A stretch of DNA of 64,000 bases from Clostridiaceae bacterium Marseille-Q4145 (lineage in GTDB: Bacteria; Bacillota; Clostridia; Lachnospirales; Lachnospiraceae), in assembly GCA_018223365.1 (NCBI GenBank), contig JAGTTP010000002.1, positions 568,501 to 632,500 on the forward strand, in the 5' to 3' direction. The position numbers and the translations under genes are program-made. Positions 17,353 through 24,424 of the stretch are shown piece after piece. The notes beneath the pieces are model-generated. The model made no database searches. It was not told the origin of the DNA and saw nothing but the letters and a program-made list of their open reading frames with translations. Numbering within the stretch: position 1 is the stretch's first letter; each line of letters opens with the position of its first letter.

Positions 17353-17523
17353 TCACTTCAAATACAACTCGTCGCACACATCCTCTTCCCATGCAACGAT
17401 CAGGAGGAGGAATACCGCAAACGGAACAATAGCGGCGATCCAGCACCATACATTATCCGAGGCCAGCAGCATAATGCTGGCCATCAGAAATGCAGCCTCT
17501 ATGATTCTCTTAAGCAGTTTCAT
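17353..17523 (-). CDS. Small two-helix membrane protein
   Basis: 56 residues starting MKLLKRIIEAAFLMASIMLL with two hydrophobic helices and a short acidic tail. GGAGG lies about ten bases upstream of ATG 17523. Its start overlaps the end of the next gene upstream. No family recognised. Confidence 0.55.
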   Translation of the reverse strand: MKLLKRIIEAAFLMASIMLLASDNVWCWIAAIVPFAVFLLLIVAWEEDVCDELYLK

Positions 17524-17674
17524 GTTTCTTCTTTGCCTCCTGTGCAATCAGCGCCTGGTATGCGATATTGGATACCCGCTGCATGATCCGGGCTCTCTGC
17601 TCCGGAGTCACATCCCTGCAGCATGAATCATCAATAATAATGTGTGTGTTGCCAATCATCATTTCCTTCTGCAT
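17510..17674 (-). CDS. Hypothetical phage protein, 54 aa
   Basis: Starts MQKEMMIGNTHIIIDDSCC, with a helical Gln/Ala-rich C-terminus. AGGAGG stands six bases upstream of ATG 17674. It is the first gene after the tRNA-like gene in the direction of transcription. No family recognised. Confidence 0.55.
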   Translation of the reverse strand: MQKEMMIGNTHIIIDDSCCRDVTPEQRARIMQRVSNIAYQALIAQEAKKKHETA

Positions 17675-17762
17675 CCTTCCGCCTCCTTTGAACATTCTTG
17701 TTACATACTATGTAAAACCGGTTGTACATTTTGCTTTGCGGTATATCTGCAGTTATACCGAA

Positions 17763-17833
17763 TGGAGCCACCAGGATTCGAACCCGGATCTCCTGCTGGG
17801 GGAACAGGCGCTCTACCATTGAGCTATGGCTCC
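17763..17833 (-). tRNA. Phage tRNA-like gene, nominal tRNA-Gly(CCC) with an irregular anticodon loop
   Basis: 71 bases fold as a complete cloverleaf: acceptor GGAGCCA/TGGCTCC, D stem GCTC/GAGC, anticodon stem CCTGT/GCAGG (closing T-G wobble), T arm CCGGG-TTCGAAT-CCTGG, discriminator A. The anticodon loop is TCCCCCA, giving CCC at 34-36. Position 33 is C, whereas U33 is nearly universal, and position 37 is C. No CCA is encoded. It lies in the minus-strand early operon between small genes and SPFH. It may be a decayed tRNA or one with a changed function. Confidence 0.75.
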
Positions 17834-17835
17834 AG

Positions 17836-17860
17836 GAAGCTCCCATTGGAGCTTCTTTTT
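17836..17860 (+). terminator. Hairpin with T-tract beside the tRNA-like gene
   Basis: GAAGCTCC and GGAGCTTC pair perfectly around CATT and are followed by TTTTT on the plus strand. No plus-strand gene ends here. On the minus strand it lies between the SPFH stop and the tRNA, where it could act as a processing stem. Its role is uncertain. Confidence 0.5.
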
Positions 17861-18755
17861 ATTCTGTTGTCACAACGGTGTCTGCGCCCTGGACTGTTAC
17901 CCATCCATGTTCCAGACGCGCCTCCGCTTCCTTCATCCGGATCAATTCATCCGTGATCGAAGCATTCAAAGTATTATTAGCATCAGCTTCTGCCTCTGCA
18001 GCAATTCTGGTCTGTTCCGCCTCAGTTTCTGCCTGGATCTTCTTTACTACAGCATCTGCTTCAGCCTTGGCCTTATCAGCTTCTCCCTGGGCAATGGCTG
18101 TCTGCTTGTCCAGCTCTGCTTTCTCAGCATCCTGCTTTGCCTGTTCTTTGGCCTGAATTTTTGCCTGCAGCGTCTCGTCCAGCTGCACATCAATAATCAG
18201 AGCCGACGCAACACTGATTCCATATTCTTCACTCAGTTTCGCATCCAGATATTTGGTAATGGCCTGGCTCACCTCTGCCCGTTTGTCACTGTAGATATCC
18301 ATTACCGTGAACTGCGGCGTCACCTCTTTTATGTATGCAACAATAGAATTCTGAACCATGGATTCTACAATGGCATCTCCATCCATTCCATTAAATTTGG
18401 AATACAGACCTACGATTTTATCCGGAAGAAAGCTATAATTCACAGTCATATTCAGCTTTACCATGCCGCCATTTGCCGGGGCATCCACATGCCAGTCAGC
18501 ATGCTCCTTTTCGTTATAATCACCAGGATTATTACTGAATACTAACTGCTGCTGGGATACCGGATATTTCTTCATTTTGGCTGTAGGACTGATAAAATGA
18601 ATTCCCGGACTAAGTGTCTCTTTCTGTACTCCATCCTTCATGGTCCACACCACTCCAACTTCACCCTGTCCTACCGGAGCAAGTGACATTACCGTCATAA
18701 TTCCTCCGAAAATTGCCAAAATAACCACCAGTACCGCCAGTATGCTCTTTTTCAT
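17859..18755 (-). CDS. SPFH/Band 7 (prohibitin-like) membrane protein
   Basis: 298 residues. One N-terminal transmembrane helix (ILAVLVVILAIFGGIMTVMS) is followed by a full Band 7 domain (about 28-200). A long Ala/Glu/Lys coiled coil follows (KIQAKEQAKQDAEKAELDKQ), then a short C-terminal region. SPFH proteins form oligomeric membrane scaffolds and control membrane proteases such as FtsH. Phage-encoded copies are known but their function is not established. The start overlaps (ATGA) the stop of a 50-aa membrane protein, so the two are translationally coupled. Confidence 0.88.
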   Translation of the reverse strand: MKKSILAVLVVILAIFGGIMTVMSLAPVGQGEVGVVWTMKDGVQKETLSPGIHFISPTAKMKKYPVSQQQLVFSNNPGDYNEKEHADWHVDAPANGGMVKLNMTVNYSFLPDKIVGLYSKFNGMDGDAIVESMVQNSIVAYIKEVTPQFTVMDIYSDKRAEVSQAITKYLDAKLSEEYGISVASALIIDVQLDETLQAKIQAKEQAKQDAEKAELDKQTAIAQGEADKAKAEADAVVKKIQAETEAEQTRIAAEAEADANNTLNASITDELIRMKEAEARLEHGWVTVQGADTVVTTE

Positions 18756-18904
18756 TCTTTGTTCTCCTTGTCCATTTCAAAAAATTTTCTTTCCATCTCC
18801 CTGTCTTTTCTCACAATGTAGCGCACCACAACACTTCCAATGAGAATCACCAGTAACGCTGCAAGGGCTACGACAATGCAGGCTATCAGAAATATGAACC
18901 ACAT
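18752..18904 (-). CDS. 50-aa single-pass membrane protein coupled to SPFH gene
   Basis: It starts MWFIFLIACIVVALAALLVI, one transmembrane helix, followed by a basic/acidic tail (RKDREMERKFFEMDKENKE). A strong AGGAGGTGA stands before ATG 18904. Its stop codon overlaps the SPFH start (ATGA). The coupling suggests a partner of the SPFH protein, as small NfeD-like or anchor proteins often are; NfeD homology itself is not visible. Confidence 0.65.
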   Translation of the reverse strand: MWFIFLIACIVVALAALLVILIGSVVVRYIVRKDREMERKFFEMDKENKE

Positions 18905-18936
18905 CTATCTCACCTCCTTCTGTGGTATCAATCAGA

Positions 18937-19035
18937 TCATGGAATCTGAAGGACTTTCAGAATAAATTCTCCCAGCATCCATCCAACTACAAATCCGATT
19001 CCGAGGCATATCTTGAATGGAATATTTCTTTTCAC
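18937..19035 (-). CDS. Possible 32-aa membrane peptide
   Basis: From GTG 19035 the frame reads a basic start, then a glycine-rich hydrophobic helix (ICLGIGFVVGWMLGEFIL) and a stop at 18937. GGAGTGG lies upstream at acceptable spacing. Too short to be sure, but its place in front of the 50-aa membrane gene and its clear helix support it. Confidence 0.45.
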   Translation of the reverse strand: MKRNIPFKICLGIGFVVGWMLGEFILKVLQIP

Positions 19036-19111
19036 CTCTACCACTCCTCTCTCCTTTCATTGTCTCTTATCACTTGATATGGTATTATCTGCTTGAAAGG
19101 ATGTGATTTTA

Positions 19112-19813
19112 TTGGATAAAACAATTACTGCAACTAATTTAGCCGATTCACGGGAAGCACATGACTTTAAGCTTTCCATTCCCTCTCACTGTCCATGTTG
19201 CAATAGCACTGGAGACTTTCGTCTTCTCAGTGCCTATTACATAAAAACAGGAACTGTCTATAATACTGATGTTGGTAGTATGTATGCATTATTCTTTTGC
19301 CAAGGTTGCGAAGAATGTTTTATCGCCTATTATGATGTTGAAATTCGTATTCCTCGTTACGAATCCACCGGATCATTAATTTCTCTGGCTCCCCGCAAAC
19401 ATCAAAGTAAAACAGTCTTCCCTGACGTAATTAATAGCCTTTCTCCAAATTTTGTAAAAATATATCATCAGTCTGAAAAAGCGGAGTATAGCGGCTTGGA
19501 TGAAATTTGCGGTATAGGTTACCGAAAATCTTTAGAATTTCTCATAAAAGATTTTGCAATACATGAGCATCCAGAATCAGAAGAAAACATTAAAGTTGCA
19601 CCCCTCAGTCAATGCATAAAAAATTATATTTTAGCTAAAAATGTTAAGCTATTAGCTGAACGATCTGCCTGGATTGGTAATGATGAAGCACACTATATCC
19701 GAAAACAGGAAGATCGCAATGTCTCTGATCTGAAAGTTTTTATTCAAGCTTGTGTATACTTTATTGCTATGACACTAGTAACTGACGATGCTGCTTCTAT
19801 GACTCCGAAGTAG
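19112..19813 (+). CDS. DUF4145-like protein with N-terminal zinc ribbon (prophage cargo)
   Basis: About 233 residues. It begins with a Cys knuckle (HCPCCNSTG) and a second pair (CQGCEECF). A helical DUF4145-like domain follows (GLDEICGIGYRKSLEFLIKD ... AHYIRKQEDRN). TTG 19112 is preferred because AAAGGATGTGAT, near the ideal Shine-Dalgarno, precedes it; GTG 19103 is the alternative. It is plus-strand, opposite to the early operon, and AT-rich, so it is an independent cargo gene. DUF4145 is often linked to restriction or defence proteins; a defence role here is inference. Confidence 0.65.
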   Translation: MDKTITATNLADSREAHDFKLSIPSHCPCCNSTGDFRLLSAYYIKTGTVYNTDVGSMYALFFCQGCEECFIAYYDVEIRIPRYESTGSLISLAPRKHQSKTVFPDVINSLSPNFVKIYHQSEKAEYSGLDEICGIGYRKSLEFLIKDFAIHEHPESEENIKVAPLSQCIKNYILAKNVKLLAERSAWIGNDEAHYIRKQEDRNVSDLKVFIQACVYFIAMTLVTDDAASMTPK

Positions 19814-20009
19814 ATTCCGCAATACTAAAATCAATATTAAATTCAAAATTTCGAAGCCTGCTGATAGTTTCATTTAATTGGCGGGCTTCTTCTTCAACTT
19901 TTTCTAATAATTCCTTAAATTCTGGCAAATTCGAAGCTTCTATTTTTAATCTTCCCTTCGCATTCGTTCCATTATTTCCATAAAGGTTTTTAGTATAATA
20001 TCCATTCAT
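19797..20009 (-). CDS. Small coiled-coil phage protein
   Basis: 70 residues: an Asn/Gly-rich start, then a heptad helix (LPEFKELLEKVEEEARQLNE). AGGAGGTGAGGACAC precedes ATG 20009. Its 3' end overlaps convergently with the DUF4145 gene by 17 bases. No family recognised. Confidence 0.6.
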   Translation of the reverse strand: MNGYYTKNLYGNNGTNAKGRLKIEASNLPEFKELLEKVEEEARQLNETISRLRNFEFNIDFSIAESTSES

Positions 20010-20162
20010 GTGTCCTCACCTCCTACTCCTTCTATTCCTCTGTTGCGAAAAGGTAATCCACTGTGCATTCCGGATTTACCCTCTTCCTATTCTCATAACT
20101 CTGTGCTATCCTTTCCCTACAGGCACCGCCATGCCAAGTAAAAAAGAAAGGAGGCTCATTTT

Positions 20163-20360
20163 ATGGTTAAAACTAAAATTACTTTTAATCGGGACAAACT
20201 TGAAAATTCCATCAAAGAGCAAGCAAAAGAAGCAATTTCAAAACGTATCTTTGATGTTAATTGTCCGCATTGCAACCATGCGATTTCTGTTCCCGCCGGA
20301 AAAAGTACCTGTCCATTATGTGGAAAAGAAATCAACTTAAACCTTAACTTCAAATTCTAA
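20163..20360 (+). CDS. Small zinc-ribbon protein
   Basis: 65 residues: a basic helical N-terminus, then CPHCNHAISVPAGKSTCPLC, a clear two-knuckle zinc ribbon. AAAGGAGG stands ten bases before ATG 20163. It is plus-strand and overlaps the convergent 49-aa gene by 24 bases. Its role is not known. Confidence 0.65.
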   Translation: MVKTKITFNRDKLENSIKEQAKEAISKRIFDVNCPHCNHAISVPAGKSTCPLCGKEINLNLNFKF

Positions 20361-20486
20361 GATTTCCGAGGAAGCCAATTCATCCGCCAGATGTTTGGCT
20401 TCCTTTAATAAATCGTTTAGCCGCTCTACCTTATGAAGAACTTCATCAATATTGGATTCAACACGAACTGTTCTTTCTATTTCCAT
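20337..20486 (-). CDS. 49-aa coiled-coil phage protein
   Basis: It begins MEIERTVRVESNIDEVLHKV and is helical throughout. ATG 20486 is supported by AAAGGAGG at ideal spacing; the longer frame upstream is not needed. It is the second gene of the early operon after cro, with an operator copy (20506-20520) just in front of it. Confidence 0.6.
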   Translation of the reverse strand: MEIERTVRVESNIDEVLHKVERLNDLLKEAKHLADELASSEILEFEVKV

Positions 20487-20505
20487 TCGTTCCCTCCTTT
20501 CTTGT

Positions 20506-20520
20506 GTCACTTTATGTGAC
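20506..20520. promoter_or_regulatory. Phage operator copy 1
   Basis: GTCACTTTATGTGAC, a 15-bp palindrome with 5-bp half-sites. It overlaps the 3' end of the cro-like gene (stop at 20512), away from the promoter, so it may act as a distal repressor site. Confidence 0.7.
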
Positions 20521-20721
20521 ATCTTCGGTAAAAAAAATTTTTTGTACAGTTGTCTTATAATACTTAGCAAGAGCAATCTTAGTAGAGTCTCTCGGAATAC
20601 GCTGTTCCGTCTCATACATTCCGAGTGTTGATGTCGCAATTCCAACAGCTTTTGCAACTTCTGCCTGACTTCTGTTTCCTCTTAATTCAATCAACCGCTT
20701 TCCATACGGAACCAATTTCAT
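20512..20721 (-). CDS. Cro-like HTH regulator
   Basis: 69 residues, a single HTH_3 domain (GNRSQAEVAKAVGIATSTLG). It is divergent from the CI-like repressor and first in the minus-strand early operon, the classical Cro position. ATG 20721 lies very close to AGGAGGTG; a TTG at 20715 is an alternative. The promoter is at 20757-20785 and carries two operator copies. Confidence 0.82.
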   Translation of the reverse strand: MKLVPYGKRLIELRGNRSQAEVAKAVGIATSTLGMYETEQRIPRDSTKIALAKYYKTTVQKIFFTEDVT

Positions 20722-20734
20722 CACCTCCTATTTT

Positions 20735-20749
20735 GTCACCTTCTGTGAC
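20735..20749. promoter_or_regulatory. Phage operator copy 2
   Basis: GTCACCTTCTGTGAC, same palindrome as the other three copies. It lies just downstream of the early-promoter -10 and covers the transcription start region of cro. Confidence 0.8.
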
Positions 20750-20756
20750 TACGCTT

Positions 20757-20785
20757 AGTATAGCACCTGCTTATAATGCTGTCAA
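20757..20785 (-). promoter_or_regulatory. Early promoter driving cro and the minus-strand early operon
   Basis: On the minus strand TTGACA (20785-20780), 17-base spacer, TATACT (20762-20757), nearly perfect. Operator copy 3 touches the -35 and copy 2 follows the -10, so repressor binding would block it. Confidence 0.85.
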
Positions 20786-20799
20786 TCACATTCTGTGAC
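20785..20799. promoter_or_regulatory. Phage operator copy 3
   Basis: ATCACATTCTGTGAC, overlapping the -35 edge of the early promoter. Confidence 0.8.
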
Positions 20800-20817
20800 A
20801 TTTTTATATTTACTTTT

Positions 20818-20832
20818 ATCACGCTATGTGAT
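20818..20832. promoter_or_regulatory. Phage operator copy 4
   Basis: ATCACGCTATGTGAT, a perfect palindrome 26 bases before the repressor start codon. It is well placed for autoregulation of the repressor gene. Confidence 0.78.
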
Positions 20833-20858
20833 ACCATCAATTTATAAGGAGGAACAAC

Positions 20859-21248
20859 ATGGGAGATTTTCAAAACATATTTAAACGACTTAGAAGCTCA
20901 TGCGGACTTACACAAGCCGAAATGGCAGAAAAGCTCGGAATATCCAGAAGTACGATAGGTATGTATGAAACTGGCGCAAGAGAACCGGATTTTGAAACAC
21001 TCGAAAAAATAGCTGATTTCTTTAATGTAGATATTGATTATTTATTGGGTAGAACAGATAAGACAACCCTTCTTCCAGAAACGGTTGGACATTATTATAT
21101 AGACGACGAAGCCAGAGAAGCTGCTGAATTTCTCTTTACAAATCCTGAATACAAAGTTCTCTTTGATGCATCCCGGAAGGTGAAAAAAGAGGATATCCAA
21201 TTTGTAAAAGAGATGATCGACCGCTTAAGTGGCAATAAAGATTCCTGA
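20859..21248 (+). CDS. CI-like prophage repressor (HTH_3)
   Basis: 129 residues. N-terminal HTH (LTQAEMAEKLGISRSTIGMY) and a C-terminal helical region (KKEDIQFVKEMIDRL) but no Ser/Lys self-cleavage domain. It should therefore be inactivated by the ImmA-like protease encoded next, as in ICEBs1-type switches (family knowledge). AAGGAGG precedes ATG 20859. Confidence 0.85.
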   Translation: MGDFQNIFKRLRSSCGLTQAEMAEKLGISRSTIGMYETGAREPDFETLEKIADFFNVDIDYLLGRTDKTTLLPETVGHYYIDDEAREAAEFLFTNPEYKVLFDASRKVKKEDIQFVKEMIDRLSGNKDS

Positions 21249-21264
21249 TCGGAGATCTGTACAC

Positions 21265-21486
21265 ATGAACGATTCTATTTTTGTACGCATGGCCGATATG
21301 CCATGCACCATAAAATCATATGTCGTATCAAACGGTGATTTGACTTTTACCATTGTCATTAACTCCCGGCAGTGTCACGAACAGCAGGTGCGTGCCTACC
21401 AGCATGAACTGGCACATATACTGAATGGGGATTATGATAAAAAATGTTCTGCGGACATGATTGAGTTATCTATGCAGCAACGATAA
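21265..21486 (+). CDS. Short ImmA/IrrE-like metallopeptidase
   Basis: 73 residues from ATG 21265. It contains HELAHILNGDY, the HExxH zinc-peptidase motif of ImmA/IrrE proteins that cleave phage and ICE repressors. It is shorter than typical ImmA (about 120-170) but carries the motif near the usual distance from its end. It follows the repressor directly, which supports a role in induction. A longer frame from 21229 exists but lacks a good ribosome site. Confidence 0.7.
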   Translation: MNDSIFVRMADMPCTIKSYVVSNGDLTFTIVINSRQCHEQQVRAYQHELAHILNGDYDKKCSADMIELSMQQR

Positions 21487-21505
21487 ATTTGCGAAGGAGA
21501 ATTTT

Positions 21506-22318
21506 ATGGGAAAACCAATCACAAAAGAAGATGTAATAGCTCACAAAAAACAAGCTATCCGAAAACTAAATAATCTTTTAGAAACTTATATTTCCGATGG
21601 AAGGATTGATCTGCTAAAAAAAGCTAATCTTATTTCCTACTGGTTAGAAAATTTTACCACTTACGTATCTGCAGAAGATAATTTTGATTCCTCTAGATTA
21701 CTAAGATATAGACGAGGCGATGTTCTTAGAATTAACTTCGGCTTCAATGTTGGAAAAGAACTCGGTGGCATGCATTTTGCTGTTGTCATTGATAACGATA
21801 ATAAAAGAAATGCTGATGTTCTTACCGTAATTCCACTTTCCTCCACAGATGGTCGTATTGTCCATAGCCGAAATGTAGATCTTGGAACTGAACTTTTTGT
21901 AAAAATAACTGACGTTCAAAACAAACTATTCACAGAAACAGAAGAACGTCTTTCTAATGCTACTGAAAACGCAAAATTGTTCACATCTGCCGTTGAACTC
22001 TTAAAAAATGTAGATGCCGCAGAAAAGGCATCCCCCGAATTTAAAAACAAGCTGAAAGAAGTATTAGATTATAAATCACAAATGGAATCTGAAAAAGATC
22101 TGTTAGAAAAGCAAATCGCAAACTTAGAGCGCAACAATCGAGAAATTCAAAAGTTGAAATCAGGAAGCATGGCTGTAATTAATCAGATTACAACTGTCAG
22201 CAAACAACGCATTTATACACCAAAGCGCTCCGAAGATTTTCTTTACGGGATTTCATTATCACCTACAGCAATGGATAAAATCAACGAAAAATTAAAGGAA
22301 TTATACATTTTTAACTAA
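21506..22318 (+). CDS. PemK/MazF-like protein with coiled-coil extension
   Basis: 270 residues. Residues about 65-125 match the PemK/MazF fold (YRRGDVLRINFGF ... HFAVVIDNDN ... VLTVIPLSS). A long coiled coil (EKDLLEKQIANLERNNREIQ) and a C-terminal region follow. ATG 21506 has AAGGAG correctly spaced. MazF relatives are mRNA-cutting toxins, but no antitoxin gene is visible next to it; the fused N- or C-terminal part may provide control. AT-rich and located between immunity genes and integrase, a usual spot for lysogeny cargo. Confidence 0.72.
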   Translation: MGKPITKEDVIAHKKQAIRKLNNLLETYISDGRIDLLKKANLISYWLENFTTYVSAEDNFDSSRLLRYRRGDVLRINFGFNVGKELGGMHFAVVIDNDNKRNADVLTVIPLSSTDGRIVHSRNVDLGTELFVKITDVQNKLFTETEERLSNATENAKLFTSAVELLKNVDAAEKASPEFKNKLKEVLDYKSQMESEKDLLEKQIANLERNNREIQKLKSGSMAVINQITTVSKQRIYTPKRSEDFLYGISLSPTAMDKINEKLKELYIFN

Positions 22319-22767
22319 TATTTATGCACTTTTTTTCACCATAACTGTTTATATCCGTTTATATCTGTTTCATACTATTTTTTTATGAATATTTACTTGA
22401 CATGAGGCATAATCTATACTACAATAACTAAACAAGGGAAACCTTGAATCTTGCCTATAGGGCATTATTATAAGATCTAAGTTATTGTGAAAGGCCTCGC
22501 AGCAATGCGGGGCCTTATACGTTATATAGAATACTATATCATACTTTTGTTTAATAAAAAACCGGCCCGGTGCTACCAACACCAGACCGGCCCGCATATC
22601 CGAGGATATACACATGTGACTTCCCAATCACTCGAATATTGTATCATCCTCGGACAGCTATCGCAAGCGGAACTCCTGTTCCCCGCTGGCTGTTATTTTT
22701 ATACCCATTTTCCAGCAGTGTTGCGACGTCGCAACGGCTGCATACACTATATGAGGAGGATGATACG
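22319..22767. other. Non-coding region before the integrase
   Basis: No supported gene. It contains two strong hairpins: AAGGCCTCGC/GCGGGGCCTT at 22491-22516 (10 bp with one wobble, no T-tract) and the minus-strand terminator at 22555-22590. A frame open upstream of the integrase ATG has no ribosome site and is not taken as coding. Confidence 0.6.
22555..22590 (-). terminator. Strong minus-strand intrinsic terminator
   Basis: An 11-bp stem (plus-strand arms 22562-22572 and 22580-22590) with a 7-base loop; on the minus strand it is followed by TTTTTT. No minus-strand gene ends here. It would stop transcripts entering from the right, such as the broken cotJ operon running antisense through the integrase. 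Confidence 0.8.
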
Positions 22768-24357
22768 ATGTACGAAGACCTGTCTTTTCCTTACGGATCC
22801 GGCACTTATGCCATCTACCTCAGGAAGTCCCGGAAGGATCTGGATGCGGAAGCTCTGGGTGAGGGTGAGACCCTTTCCCGGCACCTGGCTATCTTAAAAA
22901 CCCTGGCACAGCGCATGGAACTGAACGTGGTCAGGGTCTATGCAGAGGTGGTCTCCGGAGAATCTATTGACGCCAGACCACAGATGCAGGAGTTGCTCCG
23001 GGATGTGGAATCCGGTATCTATGATGGTGTCCTGGTTGTTGAAGTGGAGCGTCTGGCCAGAGGTGATACTTCCGATCAGGGTCGGGTGGCCAAGACCTTC
23101 AAATTCTCGGACACCCTGATCATCACCCCATCCAAGACCTATGATCCCAACAATGAATATGACGAGGAATATTTTGAGTTTGGTCTGTTCATGTCCCGCC
23201 GGGAATACAAGACCATCCGGCGCCGATTGACTGCCGGACACGCTGCTTCCTGCAGGGAGGGAAAATACACCGGGAACGTCCCGCCCTATGGTTATGCCAG
23301 GAAGAAGCTGCCAAAGGAAAAGGGATGGACTCTGGAGATCATTCCAGAGCAGGCCCGCGCTGTCCGGCTGATCTTTGACTGGTACCAGAACGGGCTGAAC
23401 GGCCTGCCAGTGGGATATACCATGATTGCTGAGGAATTGAACCATCTCTCCATCAAAAGCCCGGCAGGCGGTCTCTGGAACCGCAACAGCGTCCAGAATG
23501 TGCTCCGGAATCCGGTCTATGCTGGGTACATCAAAGCCGGATACCGGAAAGAAGTAAAGAAACTGGTGGACGGGAAAATGAACCGGTCCCGCCCTCTGAA
23601 TACGGACTACACCCTCTATCCCGGACGACATGAGGCCATCATCTCCCAGGAGACCTGGGATGCCGTCCATAACCGGATGCTGAAGCGCACTGCTCCGTCA
23701 GCCAGGAAGACACGTCCGCAGCAGAATCCGTTGTCAGGAATGGTCTACTGTTCCCAGTGCCACCGAGTTATGCAGCGCCGTCCCTATCAAACCGGTCGGA
23801 CCGCCATGCTGATCTGCACCACACCACACTGCAGCACCGTATCTTCCGATCTTCCCATGGTGGAGCAACGGATTCTGGATGCACTGGATAGCTGGCTATT
23901 ATCCGGAATACTCCCGGATCCGGATCAGCTCCCGGACCATTCCGGCCGGATTGAGTTGCTGCAGCATGCCGTCACCGGCTGCCAGGAAGAGCTCCATGAA
24001 GCCGATCTGCAGCTGCAAAAACAATATGATCTTTTGGAAAAAGGGATCTACGATGAAGAGACATTTTTTGAAAGATCTGCTATAATGAAGAAAAAGAAAT
24101 CAGAACTGACTTCCAGACTGAAAGATCTGCAGGCAGAGCTGCAGCATGAAATCAGTCAGGATGCATCGGCAAAGAACCTGCTGCCAACACTGCAGACCAT
24201 CCATGATACGTATCACACGATCACGGATCCGGCTGTACAGAACAGTCTTCTGAAGGAAGTCATTGATCACATCGAATACACAAAATCTGAGAGCGGCCGC
24301 TGGGGACGTCCGGATAATTTCTCACTGAAGATCTATCCGCGCATACCGCCAGCGTAA
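22768..24357 (+). CDS. int: Large serine integrase of the prophage
   Basis: 529 residues from ATG 22768 (AGGAGG nine bases upstream). Resolvase domain with the nucleophile in YAIYLRKSRKDL (Ser near residue 21). The Recombinase domain follows (GYTMIAEELNHLSIKSPAGG), then a zinc ribbon (CSQCHRVM ... CTTPHC) and a C-terminal coiled coil (near 395-470). It performs site-specific integration between attP and attB; excision needs a directionality factor, not identified here. The gene ends 41 bases before the attR arm. Confidence 0.95.
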   Translation: MYEDLSFPYGSGTYAIYLRKSRKDLDAEALGEGETLSRHLAILKTLAQRMELNVVRVYAEVVSGESIDARPQMQELLRDVESGIYDGVLVVEVERLARGDTSDQGRVAKTFKFSDTLIITPSKTYDPNNEYDEEYFEFGLFMSRREYKTIRRRLTAGHAASCREGKYTGNVPPYGYARKKLPKEKGWTLEIIPEQARAVRLIFDWYQNGLNGLPVGYTMIAEELNHLSIKSPAGGLWNRNSVQNVLRNPVYAGYIKAGYRKEVKKLVDGKMNRSRPLNTDYTLYPGRHEAIISQETWDAVHNRMLKRTAPSARKTRPQQNPLSGMVYCSQCHRVMQRRPYQTGRTAMLICTTPHCSTVSSDLPMVEQRILDALDSWLLSGILPDPDQLPDHSGRIELLQHAVTGCQEELHEADLQLQKQYDLLEKGIYDEETFFERSAIMKKKKSELTSRLKDLQAELQHEISQDASAKNLLPTLQTIHDTYHTITDPAVQNSLLKEVIDHIEYTKSESGRWGRPDNFSLKIYPRIPPA

Positions 24358-24397
24358 CCGCGGCATCTGAAAAGCCTTGATTTCTCAAGGAAAAATC

Positions 24398-24424
24398 TCA
24401 TTTCCAACGTGCTGGGACTGATTC
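24398..24424. other. attR of the prophage
   Basis: The phage arm TCATTTCCAACGTG (24398-24411), 11 bases and the TC core (24423-24424) mirror attL. Beyond the core begins cotJC fragment 2. Equal 11-base distances on both sides fix the probable crossover dinucleotide as TC (GA on the other strand). Confidence 0.9.

Larger units (their letters stand above)
1470..24424. mobile_element. Deletion-damaged prophage inserted in cotJC (about 22.95 kb)
   Basis: The prophage is bounded by attL and attR with a TC core. From the right it contains integrase, PemK-like and ImmA-like genes, repressor and Cro, a long minus-strand early operon (small genes, SPFH, tRNA-like gene, Gp157, AAA ATPase, SSB-like protein, primase zinc finger, DUF927 helicase, nuclease, SF2 helicase), an ArpU/RinA-type late regulator, terminase small and large subunits, and a truncated portal. 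Portal is fused to the 3' part of an amidase gene, so the whole head-tail module is missing. It should not make particles by itself, but the integration and immunity genes look intact. Confidence 0.95.

Noticed and set aside
22570..22767. N-terminal extension of the integrase frame
   Set aside because: No ribosome site at the upstream start, it covers a terminator, and the catalytic domain begins just after ATG 22768.
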